Notes: generated from the letters alone by a model not told the origin. DNA of 64,000 nucleotides from Cuniculiplasma divulgatum (GCA_031200235.1 CP133595.1:1884877-1948876); one strand, 5' to 3'. Numbered from the stretch's first letter, positions 1 through 9,525 are shown. Translations and numbers: made by a program.

Positions 1-136
1 ATGGATGATCTGATAACATTGGGGTTCATGCACAAAACAGAAAACATTACTTTTTTGGGACCTACTTGTAGGAAAGACGGTTCTCTCCATTGCGTCGGGA
101 GTGTGCTCAATAGTGCCCCAGATTCCTCTATATTGA
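1..136 (+). pseudogene. IstB-like transposition ATPase remnant (frameshifted)
   Basis: The + strand reads open from base 1 and gives a stretch resembling the P-loop region of IS21-type IstB helper ATPases: KTENITFLGPT in the frame of base 1 (codons 12-22), then VGKTVLSIASG in the frame of base 68. Joined, these make a Walker A motif of the form GPT(G)VGKT followed by a hydrophobic helix. The frame changes between bases 66 and 68, and the second frame stops at 134-136. The 5' part lies outside the window. This assignment rests on motif recognition of a short piece. An unrelated AAA ATPase remnant is possible. Confidence 0.45.
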
Positions 137-392
137 GCATCAACAGTTAAGCATTCCATATACTAAACAGGTACTATGATCTCAGGAGGCTGCAATGCCG
201 CATAAAGATTTATTCCATATGCGTGCTAATAATAATGAAGCCTTAGGAAAACATCTGTCAACTATATCATGCCCTTTGATATTTCTTAACTAAATACATC
301 TCTATAATTCATCGGTGCAAAGCAATTATAGCAATACAAGCCGATTCGTTAATGAAAACACGAATCATTGTATTCGCAGTGCTCTTGAGGGA
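137..392. other. Non-coding stretch, no feature seen
   Basis: This AT-rich stretch lies between the IstB-like remnant and the 3' end of the aminotransferase gene. No reading frame with coding character, tRNA or clear repeat was seen. It may hold the terminator of the leftward aminotransferase gene and further debris of the insertion sequence. Confidence 0.4.
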
Positions 393-1757
393 TCAGGAGA
401 CTCCCCGCAATGCGTCCCCAAGAATGTTCATACCTCTATCTGCCAGGTCAGGTTCAATCGTCAGAGGTGCCATGAATCTCAGTACATTGGCATAGTGTCC
501 GCATGTATGCATCAGAACACCGTGTTTGAACATATATTCCTTTATTCGTGCAGCTCTTTTGGTTCCAGGTTTCTTTGTTACTGGATCGTCAACCATCTCC
601 AGTGCAATCATGTACCCTCTTCCCCTCACCTCTCCAATGTATCTGTTATTCTGGGCAAATTCCTCAAGTCTTTTCAGAATATGAGAACCATTTGAATGAA
701 CCATGTCCAGAACGCTGCTCTCCTTAAGGTAGTTCAGTGTGGCATTGCCGGCTGCCATACCAAGCGGATTCCCCCTGTAAGTTCCAAGGTGGAAACCTGG
801 CGGCAGTTTTTCATCATAATCATTCCGGTAGGCAATCATGGAAATTGGTATTCCTTCGCCAATGCTCTTTGAAACGCACATAATGTCAGGTGACACCTTG
901 GTATATTCGCTTGCCCATATCTTTCCAGATCTGCCCACACCAGACTGGACCTCATCCAGAATCAGCGGCACCTCATTGTCCTGCGTGATTTCCCTTATTA
1001 TGGGAAGAAAATCGTCAGGAGGTACAACATAGCCGCCCTCTCCCTGTATAGGTTCAACAATGACTCCACCTATTTCCCCAGGTCCAGCGTACGGATCAGA
1101 AATCATGTGGCGCAGCATATCTCCAACATATGCGGACATATCTTCCATCTTCACATTGAAGGGGAACCTGTATGAATATGGGTATGGGATGTAGGCAATA
1201 TCCCTCAGGCCAATACCGGCATACCCGCGGTAGTGCGGATTCGAAGTGGCAGAAATTATCTCTCCTGAAACGCCATGGTAGCTTCCACTGAAAGCCACAA
1301 TAGTTTTCCTTCCTGTTACGTGCCTGGCAAGCTCTATGGCAGTTTCGCAGGCTTCGGCGCCAGTTACTGTGAACATTGTTTTAGAATGATCCTTGAGCCC
1401 TGCAGGGAGTGTGGAATTGAAAGTCTTCAGGAAATTGATCCTCGTCTCAGTAGGCATTTCATTTATGTGCACAACTTTGTCCAGCTGATCCCGGACAGCA
1501 TTCCTGACAGGTGGAAATCCATGTCCAAGGTTGATGACACTGACACCGGAGAAAAAATCAATAAATCTGTTGCCGTCCACATCTTCTATTGTGGAACCTC
1601 TTGCCCTGGAAACCCCGATCCTGAAGACTGACGTGTAAGTCCTGCTTGCAGTTTCATACCTGTCCTGGTCTGCAAGCATTTTCCGGGACTCCGGTCCTGG
1701 AATATCTGTAACAAGTCTTGGTGCATCTTCATAACTACCCCATTCTGTCGACTTCAT
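393..1757 (-). CDS. Class III PLP-dependent aminotransferase (4-aminobutyrate/ornithine type)
   Basis: This 454-residue cytosolic enzyme belongs to fold-type I, class III aminotransferases, which move an amino group from an omega- or alpha-amine to a 2-oxoacid. Visible landmarks are the TGAEACETA cofactor-phosphate region near residue 132, VEPIQGEGG near 234, the PLP-binding Asp in LILDEVQSGVGR (D268) and the Schiff-base Lys in VSKSIGEGIP (K297). The length fits the family. It lies 167 bases downstream of the dipeptide permease genes on the same strand, so it may help degrade imported peptides or amino acids. The exact substrate cannot be read from the sequence; 4-aminobutyrate, ornithine and beta-alanine are all possible. 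Confidence 0.85.
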   Translation of the reverse strand: MKSTEWGSYEDAPRLVTDIPGPESRKMLADQDRYETASRTYTSVFRIGVSRARGSTIEDVDGNRFIDFFSGVSVINLGHGFPPVRNAVRDQLDKVVHINEMPTETRINFLKTFNSTLPAGLKDHSKTMFTVTGAEACETAIELARHVTGRKTIVAFSGSYHGVSGEIISATSNPHYRGYAGIGLRDIAYIPYPYSYRFPFNVKMEDMSAYVGDMLRHMISDPYAGPGEIGGVIVEPIQGEGGYVVPPDDFLPIIREITQDNEVPLILDEVQSGVGRSGKIWASEYTKVSPDIMCVSKSIGEGIPISMIAYRNDYDEKLPPGFHLGTYRGNPLGMAAGNATLNYLKESSVLDMVHSNGSHILKRLEEFAQNNRYIGEVRGRGYMIALEMVDDPVTKKPGTKRAARIKEYMFKHGVLMHTCGHYANVLRFMAPLTIEPDLADRGMNILGDALRGVS

Positions 1758-1924
1758 ATATCCACATCCAGCTCCGGCATGATCCCATACCAGTATTCCT
1801 CATCTGGATCTAATGAGTATTGTAAAGGATCATACCTGATTTATTATACAAAATATAGTACGGATAGATATTAACTTAACTATTTTCAGTAAATAAAGAT
1901 TAAATGTGGAAATAAGAAAATTAT

Positions 1925-2872
1925 TTATGAAGATATTGCACCACTGCCAGATTCCTCTTCTGTTGGCTGCTCTCTTGGCCTTGGAATTCTCCTGACAATG
2001 TGTGATTTCAGGTTCACGTCCATGGAATCCCTGAGACCCTCGCCAAGCAAACCTAGTCCGAGGACTATTAGCAGTATGAATGCCGCAGGTATGAGACCTT
2101 CCCACGGATATGTATAGAGCGTTGTGGTGATTGATGATGCCATGAGCCCCAGTTCAGGAGTACCGGCAGGTATGCCCACTCCAAGAAATCCAAGTGTTGA
2201 TAGCGTCAGAAGTGCGGTCCCAATATCCATGGTGGCATATACAATTACCGTCGGGATTATGTTTGGTATTAGATCATTCTTGAATATGTACCAGAATGAT
2301 AGGTTCATTGCCCTGGATGCTGTCACAAAATCATTGGCCGATACTTCCAGTACCCCTGCACGGACTATACGGACGTATGGGGGCCACCAGACTATGGTGA
2401 TTGCAATGGTTGCATTTATCAGGCTGGGACCAAGCGTTGCGGCTATTGCAAGTGCCATTATGAGCCCAGGAAATGCCAGAAAGAGATCAGTGAATCTCAT
2501 TATAACCTCTTCCCTCGGTCCTCTGTAAAATCCGGCAATGCTTCCCAATATAAGGCCTACAAGGACAGATATTCCAACGACCATAGAAGGGATGGCGAGA
2601 TCCACTGGTATAGCTGCAAGAATACGGGAGAATATGTCACGCCCAAGTCCGTCAGTTCCAAAGATGTGTGTTAGTGAGGGAGGAAGATTCGCACTGGAAA
2701 GGTTGATCTTATATGGATTGTACGGCGTCATGTGTGTGCCCAGCAGTTCAAACAGGATTGCAACAATCACAAAGAAGCCAATTATGATAAGTCCAGCGAA
2801 GGAAAGCTTGTTGGCGTATATATCTGACAACGTACCCTTAAGCCTCTGTCCAGCAGTTCTATCATTATTCAT
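1925..2872 (-). CDS. dppC: Dipeptide/oligopeptide ABC transporter permease, DppC/OppC type
   Basis: This 315-residue inner subunit of a peptide ABC importer has an N-terminal membrane segment near residues 28-48, followed by the MetI-type permease domain with about five more hydrophobic segments. FGTDGLGRDIFSR near residue 72 is typical of DppC proteins, and the EAA-like loop around ASRAMNLSFWYIFKNDLIPNI contacts the ATPases. The start codon overlaps the stop of the upstream dppB gene by four bases, indicating translational coupling. The C-terminus carries a short charged tail. The family assignment is firm; the transported substrate is only inferred to be a di- or oligopeptide. Confidence 0.9.
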   Translation of the reverse strand: MNNDRTAGQRLKGTLSDIYANKLSFAGLIIIGFFVIVAILFELLGTHMTPYNPYKINLSSANLPPSLTHIFGTDGLGRDIFSRILAAIPVDLAIPSMVVGISVLVGLILGSIAGFYRGPREEVIMRFTDLFLAFPGLIMALAIAATLGPSLINATIAITIVWWPPYVRIVRAGVLEVSANDFVTASRAMNLSFWYIFKNDLIPNIIPTVIVYATMDIGTALLTLSTLGFLGVGIPAGTPELGLMASSITTTLYTYPWEGLIPAAFILLIVLGLGLLGEGLRDSMDVNLKSHIVRRIPRPREQPTEEESGSGAISS

Positions 2873-3906
2873 GATTTCTCACCCGAAAGCGTTATTCTTG
2901 GGTCAAGTACTGCGTACAGTATATCTGCGACCAGGTTTGCAACAACAACAGCTATTGTGAATACAATGACAACAGCGATGAGCACAGGATAATTATCAGA
3001 AACAACTGCGTTGTATGCAAACCTCCCAATTCCAGGCCATGAGAAGAGTTCCTCAACCACCACTGTACCTGAAATCAGCCACCCAAACATTACGGCCACA
3101 ACGGTATTTGCCTCTATTAATCCGGTCCTGAGAATGTGGTGCCGCTGAACCTCCTTCATTGGCAATCCCTTTGAATAAGCGGTCCGAACGTAAGGCATCC
3201 ACCGCACACCCAGTACTCCTGACCTGCTGATCCTTGTCACCAGTCCAAAATTCAGGAAGGCCAGTGTTGCTGCCGGAAGAATGAGATGATACATTCCGTT
3301 CACGAAATCACCAATGTGGCCCGTGATTATGGAATCAAGAACAAAGATACCAGTGATGCGAGGTGGGGCTGTCAGATAAGATGAATACATACCTCCCACG
3401 GGAAATATGGGGATATACGAGGCAAAAACGCTTATGGCAAGAGCCGCACCCAGAAATGTTGGGGTGGACCATGCCCCGAGGTAGAAGATTCTTATGAGGC
3501 TATCCTTCTTGTTGCCGAAGTTCATGGCGGACAGGTAACCAAGCCCTATGCCTGCAATGATGATTATAACGAAGGCCATGAGCACAAGTTCAAGCGTGTT
3601 GGGAAAGTAGAAAAGGATCTCACTCAGAATTGATTGACCGGTAACGGGATCAATACCCAGATTACCTGTAGCATATGAAGAGAGGAAATACCAGAGCTGT
3701 ACATATATTGGATCATCGAGGTGGTATCTTAACTTCACTGCAGCGATGGTTGAAGGCCTGGCCTTGGGACCTGCCCAGAGAACTGCAGGATTTGTGCTGA
3801 GTAGATGCGAGATCAGGAAGACAATAATTATGGTGCCAAAAATGAGAAGGACTCCCTCAATGCTTCTCTTGATTATATAAAAAATTAGTGAACGGCTTGA
3901 ATCCAT
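2869..3906 (-). CDS. dppB: Dipeptide/oligopeptide ABC transporter permease, DppB/OppB type
   Basis: This 345-residue membrane subunit pairs with DppC to form the translocation channel of a peptide importer. It has an N-terminal membrane helix (ILLIFGTIIIVFLISHLL region), the DppB-type soluble insert, and five further hydrophobic segments. The sequence GWLISGTVVVEELFSWPGIGRFAYNAV near residue 277 holds the highly conserved EElFsWPGiGr motif of the family. It begins 12 bases after the solute-binding-protein gene and overlaps dppC, so the three genes form one transcription unit running leftward. Confidence 0.92.
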   Translation of the reverse strand: MDSSRSLIFYIIKRSIEGVLLIFGTIIIVFLISHLLSTNPAVLWAGPKARPSTIAAVKLRYHLDDPIYVQLWYFLSSYATGNLGIDPVTGQSILSEILFYFPNTLELVLMAFVIIIIAGIGLGYLSAMNFGNKKDSLIRIFYLGAWSTPTFLGAALAISVFASYIPIFPVGGMYSSYLTAPPRITGIFVLDSIITGHIGDFVNGMYHLILPAATLAFLNFGLVTRISRSGVLGVRWMPYVRTAYSKGLPMKEVQRHHILRTGLIEANTVVAVMFGWLISGTVVVEELFSWPGIGRFAYNAVVSDNYPVLIAVVIVFTIAVVVANLVADILYAVLDPRITLSGEKS

Positions 3907-3918
3907 AACCGTTCACCT

Positions 3919-5745
3919 TCAGGTATAGTAGACGTCGTTCCAGAACATGAAATAGCCTGCTGCAGATCCTGCTGGGTTTGGAATAATTCCTGCCAGATTG
4001 TCCACGTGGAATGCCAACATGTATGGCACATTGAGCCAGGCAAACCAGTAGCTGTTGTAGATGTCTTTAACGATATTGGTGTAATTCTGCACTATATATG
4101 TCGGATTGTTTGTTGATGTTGCGTTTACGGTCATGTTGAATATTGTGGAGTTATAGTTGTAACTGCCTCCATATCCCGATGCACCAACATAGCCTTCATC
4201 AAGTATGGCATCAACATAGTCCTCTGTTGCAGTATAGTCTTCAGTATAGTAACTGATGCCAAAATAGTAGGATGTTGAACCGGCATTCGTGCCGAATATT
4301 ATGGATTCCCAGGTGCTGTGAGAAACACCGTCGGAGGTTATGTGTATTCCGATTGCCTCAAGGTCAGCTATGATAATTTCAGCTTCACTCGTCTGAGACG
4401 AAGAATCACGATCGAAAGTGAATGTAGCGGTGGGGAAAGTGCTTCCTCCAGAATTTAAAACAGTTCCATTGGGGAGTGTTGCCTTGTATCCGGCATCCGC
4501 AAGAAGATGTGCTGCCTTTACAGGATCGTATGAATATGGCGAGAGACCGGTGGTTGTTCTATTATAGTATGGGAACCCCGCTGGAACCGGGCCAATCCAT
4601 GAGGATGCAAGCCCATGATATACGGCACTGATTATTCCAGTGTAGTTTATAGCATAGGCTATGGCCATTCTCACATCAAGATTGGTAAATGCAGAGAATG
4701 ACCCAGGATCCATGTACACATAATAAGTTCCTTCAGAACTGCCAAACCTGACAGGCAGGATACTGGTATTGAATCCACTGATACCCTTGAGGGTGCTGTA
4801 GTAGGAAGATGCCGGTGCATCTATGACCTGCAATTTGCCGGCCTTTGCCGCGGAAATGGATGTGGATACTGGCTGGTAATCAATGATAACCTCGCTGAGT
4901 TTAGCTGGCTGTATTGCATAATTAAGGCTGCTGTTGCTAAGGTTATCTGCCCAGTAGGTTGTGCTTCTCTCCAGCACAGCAGTTGAGCTTGGTACATATT
5001 TCTGAAGATAGAACGGTCCGGTACCCATAGTATTGGTTGTCATATATGAATTGGTGTTGTTTCCACTTACTCCGCCATGGGCATGGACAAATATGGGATC
5101 AACAGCTGCTGCAGGTGGTGTGGATAGTGTGGCGAGAAGTGCGTTGAAAGGCACATCACCATTGTAGCCATAACCCAGATTCAACCTGATTGTATGGTTG
5201 TTTATAACCTGGAAAGACTGATACGGATATTCCATGATGCTGAGCTGAGATGAGGTGGGATTTGAAAAGTTGAAGGTGTTCAGTTCGGTTGGAGTAACAG
5301 TGAAATTGACCCCATTCGAGTAGTTAAAATTCTGTCCAAGAATGAAGGACGGAGCTTGATTCATTACGAGGGTGCGGTACATAGAATACCACTGAACATA
5401 TGCATTATACGGATTTCCATTGCTGAACGTGACTCCCTGCCTCAGCGTGAAAGTATAGGACATATTGCTGTTTGAAACAGTCCAGTTTGTGGCAAGAACT
5501 CCAATGTATGAAGTTTCACTGGTTCCGTTTGGAGCTACCATGCCCTGATAAATCTGATTCATGATCTCCCATCCGGCTGTGCTGAATGTTACAGCCGGAT
5601 CGAGATGTCCCGGGGATTTTGCTGATCCCTCTATAACATAATTTATTGGAGCTTTCTTTTCAGTTTCCAGCTTGTATATCGCAAAGCCTGCCGCAATCAG
5701 AATAACTACGACCACAACAGCAATAATTGCCGATGACTTTTTCAT
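3919..5745 (-). CDS. dppA: Extracellular solute-binding protein family 5 (dipeptide-binding)
   Basis: This 608-residue protein captures peptide-like ligands outside the cell for the DppBC permease. An N-terminal hydrophobic helix (residues about 6-24) follows a KK pair and acts as signal or membrane anchor, as usual in archaea lacking a periplasm. The SBP_bac_5 fold is shown by TFTLRQGVTFSNGNP, by the TMGTGPFYLQKY motif and by DVRMAIAYAINYTGI. The many N-x-S/T sites and the high Ser/Thr/Tyr content fit an exposed glycoprotein. It is the first gene of its unit, preceded by a strong TATA box about 28 bases from the start, which implies a leaderless mRNA. Confidence 0.9.
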   Translation of the reverse strand: MKKSSAIIAVVVVVILIAAGFAIYKLETEKKAPINYVIEGSAKSPGHLDPAVTFSTAGWEIMNQIYQGMVAPNGTSETSYIGVLATNWTVSNSNMSYTFTLRQGVTFSNGNPYNAYVQWYSMYRTLVMNQAPSFILGQNFNYSNGVNFTVTPTELNTFNFSNPTSSQLSIMEYPYQSFQVINNHTIRLNLGYGYNGDVPFNALLATLSTPPAAAVDPIFVHAHGGVSGNNTNSYMTTNTMGTGPFYLQKYVPSSTAVLERSTTYWADNLSNSSLNYAIQPAKLSEVIIDYQPVSTSISAAKAGKLQVIDAPASSYYSTLKGISGFNTSILPVRFGSSEGTYYVYMDPGSFSAFTNLDVRMAIAYAINYTGIISAVYHGLASSWIGPVPAGFPYYNRTTTGLSPYSYDPVKAAHLLADAGYKATLPNGTVLNSGGSTFPTATFTFDRDSSSQTSEAEIIIADLEAIGIHITSDGVSHSTWESIIFGTNAGSTSYYFGISYYTEDYTATEDYVDAILDEGYVGASGYGGSYNYNSTIFNMTVNATSTNNPTYIVQNYTNIVKDIYNSYWFAWLNVPYMLAFHVDNLAGIIPNPAGSAAGYFMFWNDVYYT

Positions 5746-5768
5746 GGGAATCCTTATGCAAAAAGTAG

Positions 5769-5777
5769 TATATATAC
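5769..5777 (-). promoter_or_regulatory. TATA box for the dppABC unit
   Basis: The minus strand reads GTATATATA here. Its centre lies about 28 bases upstream of the solute-binding-protein start codon at 5745. With the usual archaeal spacing of about 25 bases from TATA box to transcription start, the mRNA would begin at or within a few bases of the start codon and be leaderless. Confidence 0.7.
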
Positions 5778-5789
5778 ATTGTTTATCAG

Positions 5790-6171
5790 ACTATATCAAA
5801 ATAGAATATTGTTTATTTAATAGACGGGTAAATTGAAATAAATTTAGAATTTAGTGAGTACTTCTGCAAAACGTAGTTCACAAAAATAATCGTATGAGCA
5901 AATCTCTGGACTTTGCATGATAACCACTCTCTGGCGTGTGCAGGGGTGTATTGTTGCATTCTATATTCTTTTTTGGCCCGTTCTGATTCCATGATCTAGC
6001 AGGGGATATGCAAATAAACTCCGTAAAGACATTTTCTACCGATCATCATCATATGCCTGTATGCATAGGTTTGTTTTGCCGGATATGATTAAATCCGCCG
6101 TGTTACAGGGATATGAATTAAAAGATTTTACTGAAAATGCCAGTCAGGAGCAGTGATCAATAATCATCGGC
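5790..6171. other. Non-coding region between the two dipeptide-transport gene blocks
   Basis: About 380 bases separate the end of the upstream ATPase genes from the dppA promoter. No plausible gene, RNA or repeat was recognised. Both blocks run leftward, so the region should hold the 3' end of the ATPase transcript and the upstream promoter region of dppA. Confidence 0.5.
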
Positions 6172-7149
6172 CTAAAATCCATCTTTGTGGTAAAGCCAGC
6201 ATGAAACAACATGTTCATCGAAGGGCAACTGAATCGAAGGCGGTATCTGGGTGCACGGTTCAAAGCGCCTTCCGCACTGGCGCTGGAATATGCAGCCAGA
6301 AGAAGATGACGCTGTCTCCGCAAGTGGGATGTCCATGTCTTCTTTCTTGTCCAAGCTGAATGTGCTCCTGAAGAGAATTTCACTGTAGGGATGCTTTGGT
6401 GCGGAAGCGACCTCTCTGGTACTGCCCGACTCCACAATCTTTCCATAAAACATTACGGACAGCCTGTTGCACATGTATTTTATGACGCTGATATCATGGG
6501 AAATGAAAAGGTAAGTTAGGTTGGTCTTCTTTTTGAGGTCCCTGAGAAGATTCAGGATCTCTGCCTGGATGCTAACATCCAGGGAACTTGTGGGTTCGTC
6601 CAGTATAAGCGCCTTCTTGGGTGCTGCCAGAGCTCTGGCAAGACTGACACGCTGCTTTTCGCCACCACTTAGCTCGCCAGGATAGTTCCAGAGTTTGCTT
6701 ATGGGCACCCCGGTAAGAAGTGATACCTCCCTGATCCTGTCATCGTATCTCTCCTTAGGAATGTCTGAATATAGAAGCCCTGCTCTGATTATCTTGTACA
6801 CGGGAAGTCTGGGATTCAAAGACCCAACTGGGTCCTGAAATACAATCCCGATCTGGTTTCTCATGAATCTTATGTCACGTGTACGCCTGAAATTTATGCG
6901 CTTGCCGTTTACCTCAACAGATCCGTCCGTTGGTTTATAAATTCCCAGTAGAATCTTTGCAAGAGTTGACTTTCCGGATCCTGTTTCCCCAATGATTCCG
7001 TAAGTATCGCCCTTATTCACCGTAAGGCTTATTCCTTTCAGAGCTTCGTTATATTTGCTGCCTGCTGCCTTTCTGCCGGAGAAAGTCGACCGGTTCATGA
7101 AGCGAATGTGAAGATCATTGACAGCTATCACAGCAGCTTCTTCATTCAT
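6172..7149 (-). CDS. dppF: Dipeptide ABC transporter ATPase, DppF/OppF type
   Basis: This 325-residue cytosolic ATPase is one of two nucleotide-binding subunits powering the peptide importer. It shows Walker A GETGSGKST (residues 54-62), a Q-loop in IGIVFQDPVGSLNPR, the signature LSGGEKQR, Walker B KALILDEPTSSLD and the switch His in LFISHD. The cysteine-containing C-terminal oligopeptide-type tail (CIFQRQCGRRFEPC) is present but differs from the usual CxFxPRCp consensus. Its start overlaps the end of dppD by eight bases. It is separated from dppABC by about 430 bases but most likely serves the same permease. Confidence 0.9.
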   Translation of the reverse strand: MNEEAAVIAVNDLHIRFMNRSTFSGRKAAGSKYNEALKGISLTVNKGDTYGIIGETGSGKSTLAKILLGIYKPTDGSVEVNGKRINFRRTRDIRFMRNQIGIVFQDPVGSLNPRLPVYKIIRAGLLYSDIPKERYDDRIREVSLLTGVPISKLWNYPGELSGGEKQRVSLARALAAPKKALILDEPTSSLDVSIQAEILNLLRDLKKKTNLTYLFISHDISVIKYMCNRLSVMFYGKIVESGSTREVASAPKHPYSEILFRSTFSLDKKEDMDIPLAETASSSSGCIFQRQCGRRFEPCTQIPPSIQLPFDEHVVSCWLYHKDGF

Positions 7150-8167
7150 AGAGAAAACACGCCACCCCCTGATTATTCTCCAGAACGGCTATTTCAGGCT
7201 CTGACATCTGGCATCTGTCAAATGCGAACGGACATCTTGGACTGAAGGCACAGCCCATGGGTATATTTCTCATGTCGGGAGGATCCCCGCGCATTGAGGG
7301 AAGTGGTGGAGAATCATAAAAACCGGATGGAATTGATGACAGCAGCAGTGAAGTGTATGGGTGTTTTGGGCTCTTGATTATGGTGGATGTTCTCCCATAC
7401 TCTACAATCTTTCCTGCATACATAACATAGATTCTGTCACAGATTTGTGCAGCAACAGTAAGATCATGGGTTATTATTATGAGGGAAAGTCCAGTCTCGG
7501 ACTGCATGCGGGAAAGCAGCTTGAGGAGTTTGACCTGAACAATTGTGTCAAGGCCCGTGGTCGGTTCATCCATGATTACAAGCCTGGGTTTCTGCAGCAG
7601 TGCAAGGGCGATGGCAATCCTCTGCCTCATGCCCCCTGATAGCTCATGAGGGAATTTTTCTATGACTTTTTCCGGGCTGTCTATGCTCAGTTCACCTAAC
7701 ATTTCCTTGATGCGGTCGATTCCCTGGGACACAGAATTCTTGTCATCCTTCTTCACGAGGCCGCAGGCAATCATTGACTCCAGGAGTTGATCCCTGACCT
7801 TGTAAACCGGATTCAAGGATGTCAGTGGCTCCTGAAAAACCATATTCAGCCCCAGGACACCATTCTTGTTCCTCTCAGGTGACAGTATTGGGGTTATTTC
7901 TCTTCCGTCAAAAAAAATCCTTCCACTATTGTGAATTGCCGGAGGCGAATCCATAAGACCTGATATGGCCGTTGCAAGGGAAGTCTTTCCGGATCCACTT
8001 TCGCCAACAATGCCTACCTTCTCTCCCTTCATCACGTGTATATTGGCTCTGTTTACTACTTTTATAGAATAATTAGAAAATTTATATGTTATGGTAAGGT
8101 TCTTAACCTCGAGGATGGTGGACGAAGCTTGAAGGGAATCTTCCTGATTTCCATCCATTGTCAACAT
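7142..8167 (-). CDS. dppD: Dipeptide ABC transporter ATPase, DppD/OppD type
   Basis: This is a 341-residue partner ATPase of DppF. Walker A GESGSGKTS lies at residues 54-62, followed by a Q-loop in NMVFQEPLTSLNPVY, the signature LSGGMRQR and Walker B RLVIMDEPTTGLD. The C-terminal peptide-type motif GCAFSPRCPFAFDRC carries the cysteine pattern that binds an iron-sulfur cluster in some DppD proteins. The gene begins only 17 bases after the saccharopine-dehydrogenase-like gene, with a GGTGGGAG ribosome site before the ATG at 8167. All three genes are therefore probably co-transcribed. Confidence 0.9.
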   Translation of the reverse strand: MLTMDGNQEDSLQASSTILEVKNLTITYKFSNYSIKVVNRANIHVMKGEKVGIVGESGSGKTSLATAISGLMDSPPAIHNSGRIFFDGREITPILSPERNKNGVLGLNMVFQEPLTSLNPVYKVRDQLLESMIACGLVKKDDKNSVSQGIDRIKEMLGELSIDSPEKVIEKFPHELSGGMRQRIAIALALLQKPRLVIMDEPTTGLDTIVQVKLLKLLSRMQSETGLSLIIITHDLTVAAQICDRIYVMYAGKIVEYGRTSTIIKSPKHPYTSLLLSSIPSGFYDSPPLPSMRGDPPDMRNIPMGCAFSPRCPFAFDRCQMSEPEIAVLENNQGVACFLYE

Positions 8168-8184
8168 CTATTGTTCTCCCACCT

Positions 8185-9336
8185 TCAGCTGATGTCGGAT
8201 GTTTCCCGGCTTCTTACCCGGATATCACGTTTAGCAAGCTCCGGGAAGAACAACTTTGGAGGTATGATCTGTTCTGGAGGCTTGACTCCCTTTCCCTTCA
8301 CGATGCCGCCAGCAATCATCTGGGCAACAATTGATCCAGGAACCCCAACCTCTTTCTGGGATGCAGAAAGTTTCCGCTTCTCGTCGTACTTGAAATCGAT
8401 TATGACCTGAACATTTCTTGACTTTCCGCCTTCCTCGCCGTTAACCTCAACAACTGTCCTCTCATAGTCCTTTACCTGAAGATTGTCAGGAGGAGTAAGG
8501 ATCCCCTGGCTCTTGAGGAATCTTATGAAGAAGTCCCTGGGCACAATCTCAGTGCCATCGACCTTGTATTTTTCCTTCATTCCGAATCCCATGTCTACAA
8601 TCATCTTCATATTTAAAATATCCCTGCTTCCCTCCATCCATTCCACATACTTCACTCCCTTTTCCTTGAAGCTCTCCGGCATCGTGGCAATTTCAGAATG
8701 AAGTGTGCGGTAAACGGTGACGTCTCCAATTTCAGGACCAAAATTGAACGCTTCAGATCTTGACATGGGTGGTGTTTCCTTGAACTGAGAATCCTGGTAG
8801 TGCACTGCAGGAAGCGTGAGTTCGTCAATAAGTGTTGCAGGAGACCACGAGAAATAATACTTGGCACCCTCAGTCTTATCCGTCCATGCATCCCTTATTA
8901 TGACGCTCTCCGCCTTGTCCATCTTGTTTACCGCATAGGACGCTGCCACAGATGAAATACCGGGCTGAGCTCCCATGCCTATCACCGCAAGAAGGCCATC
9001 CTTCGCAAATTTGTCGTTAAGAGTAACCTGCTGGCGCGTCATATGGTATAGTCCGCCAAAATCAATGTAAGGCACTTTGGCAATGAGACAAGCTTCCATG
9101 ACATCAAGATTGAAATAATACTGGGATGCGTTTATGACAACATCGTGACCCTTGATGGCCTTTGCCAGTTCGTCGTGCTTCTGTACATCTATTTTCTTGT
9201 ACACAACTCTTGGATCGTGGAATTGCCGCTCCACAAGATCAATCACCTGTACCTGTTCAACACTCTTGTTTTCAAGGAGATCAAGAACAGAAACGGTGCC
9301 TGTGATGCCTGACCCCCCTACAACTGTCACTTTCAT
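8185..9336 (-). CDS. Saccharopine dehydrogenase family oxidoreductase
   Basis: This 383-residue protein starts with a Rossmann motif (TVVGGSGITGT, residues 4-14) and a nucleotide-discriminating acidic turn after the second strand (VIDLVE). It continues with the catalytic-domain layout of saccharopine/lysine-6-dehydrogenase-like enzymes, including GMGAQPGISSVAASYAV. Such enzymes reduce or oxidise secondary amines of lysine-derived or polyamine substrates with NAD(P). Cotranscription with the peptide-transport ATPases, and divergence from a class III aminotransferase, suggest a role in amino-acid or amine catabolism. The substrate is unknown. A minus-strand TATA-like TTTTTATG lies about 30 bases upstream of the start. 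Confidence 0.75.
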   Translation of the reverse strand: MKVTVVGGSGITGTVSVLDLLENKSVEQVQVIDLVERQFHDPRVVYKKIDVQKHDELAKAIKGHDVVINASQYYFNLDVMEACLIAKVPYIDFGGLYHMTRQQVTLNDKFAKDGLLAVIGMGAQPGISSVAASYAVNKMDKAESVIIRDAWTDKTEGAKYYFSWSPATLIDELTLPAVHYQDSQFKETPPMSRSEAFNFGPEIGDVTVYRTLHSEIATMPESFKEKGVKYVEWMEGSRDILNMKMIVDMGFGMKEKYKVDGTEIVPRDFFIRFLKSQGILTPPDNLQVKDYERTVVEVNGEEGGKSRNVQVIIDFKYDEKRKLSASQKEVGVPGSIVAQMIAGGIVKGKGVKPPEQIIPPKLFFPELAKRDIRVRSRETSDIS

Positions 9337-9380
9337 AATTTCATAAAGTTATTTGTAACATAAAAACTTATTGCAGTATT

Positions 9381-9421
9381 TGGAACATTTTCACATGTTC
9401 CATATCGTATGTGAAAATGTT
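9381..9421. promoter_or_regulatory. Overlapping inverted repeats in a divergent promoter region
   Basis: Two perfect dyads overlap here. AACATTTTCACAT (9384-9396) is the reverse complement of ATGTGAAAATGTT (9409-9421), with a 12-base spacer. TGGAACAT (9381-9388) is the reverse complement of ATGTTCCA (9395-9402), with a 6-base spacer. They lie between the leftward dehydrogenase gene (start 9336) and the rightward aminotransferase gene (start 9526). This is the arrangement expected of an operator serving both. The binding protein is unknown. Confidence 0.5.
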
Positions 9422-9525
9422 GGAATTTTTTATGCCATGAAATAAATTATGTACATTCTTACTGTTTATTGTCTGGAAAAGTACATATACGGGGGAAGAC
9501 ATAAGGTATACAATGGTGTTTTAAT

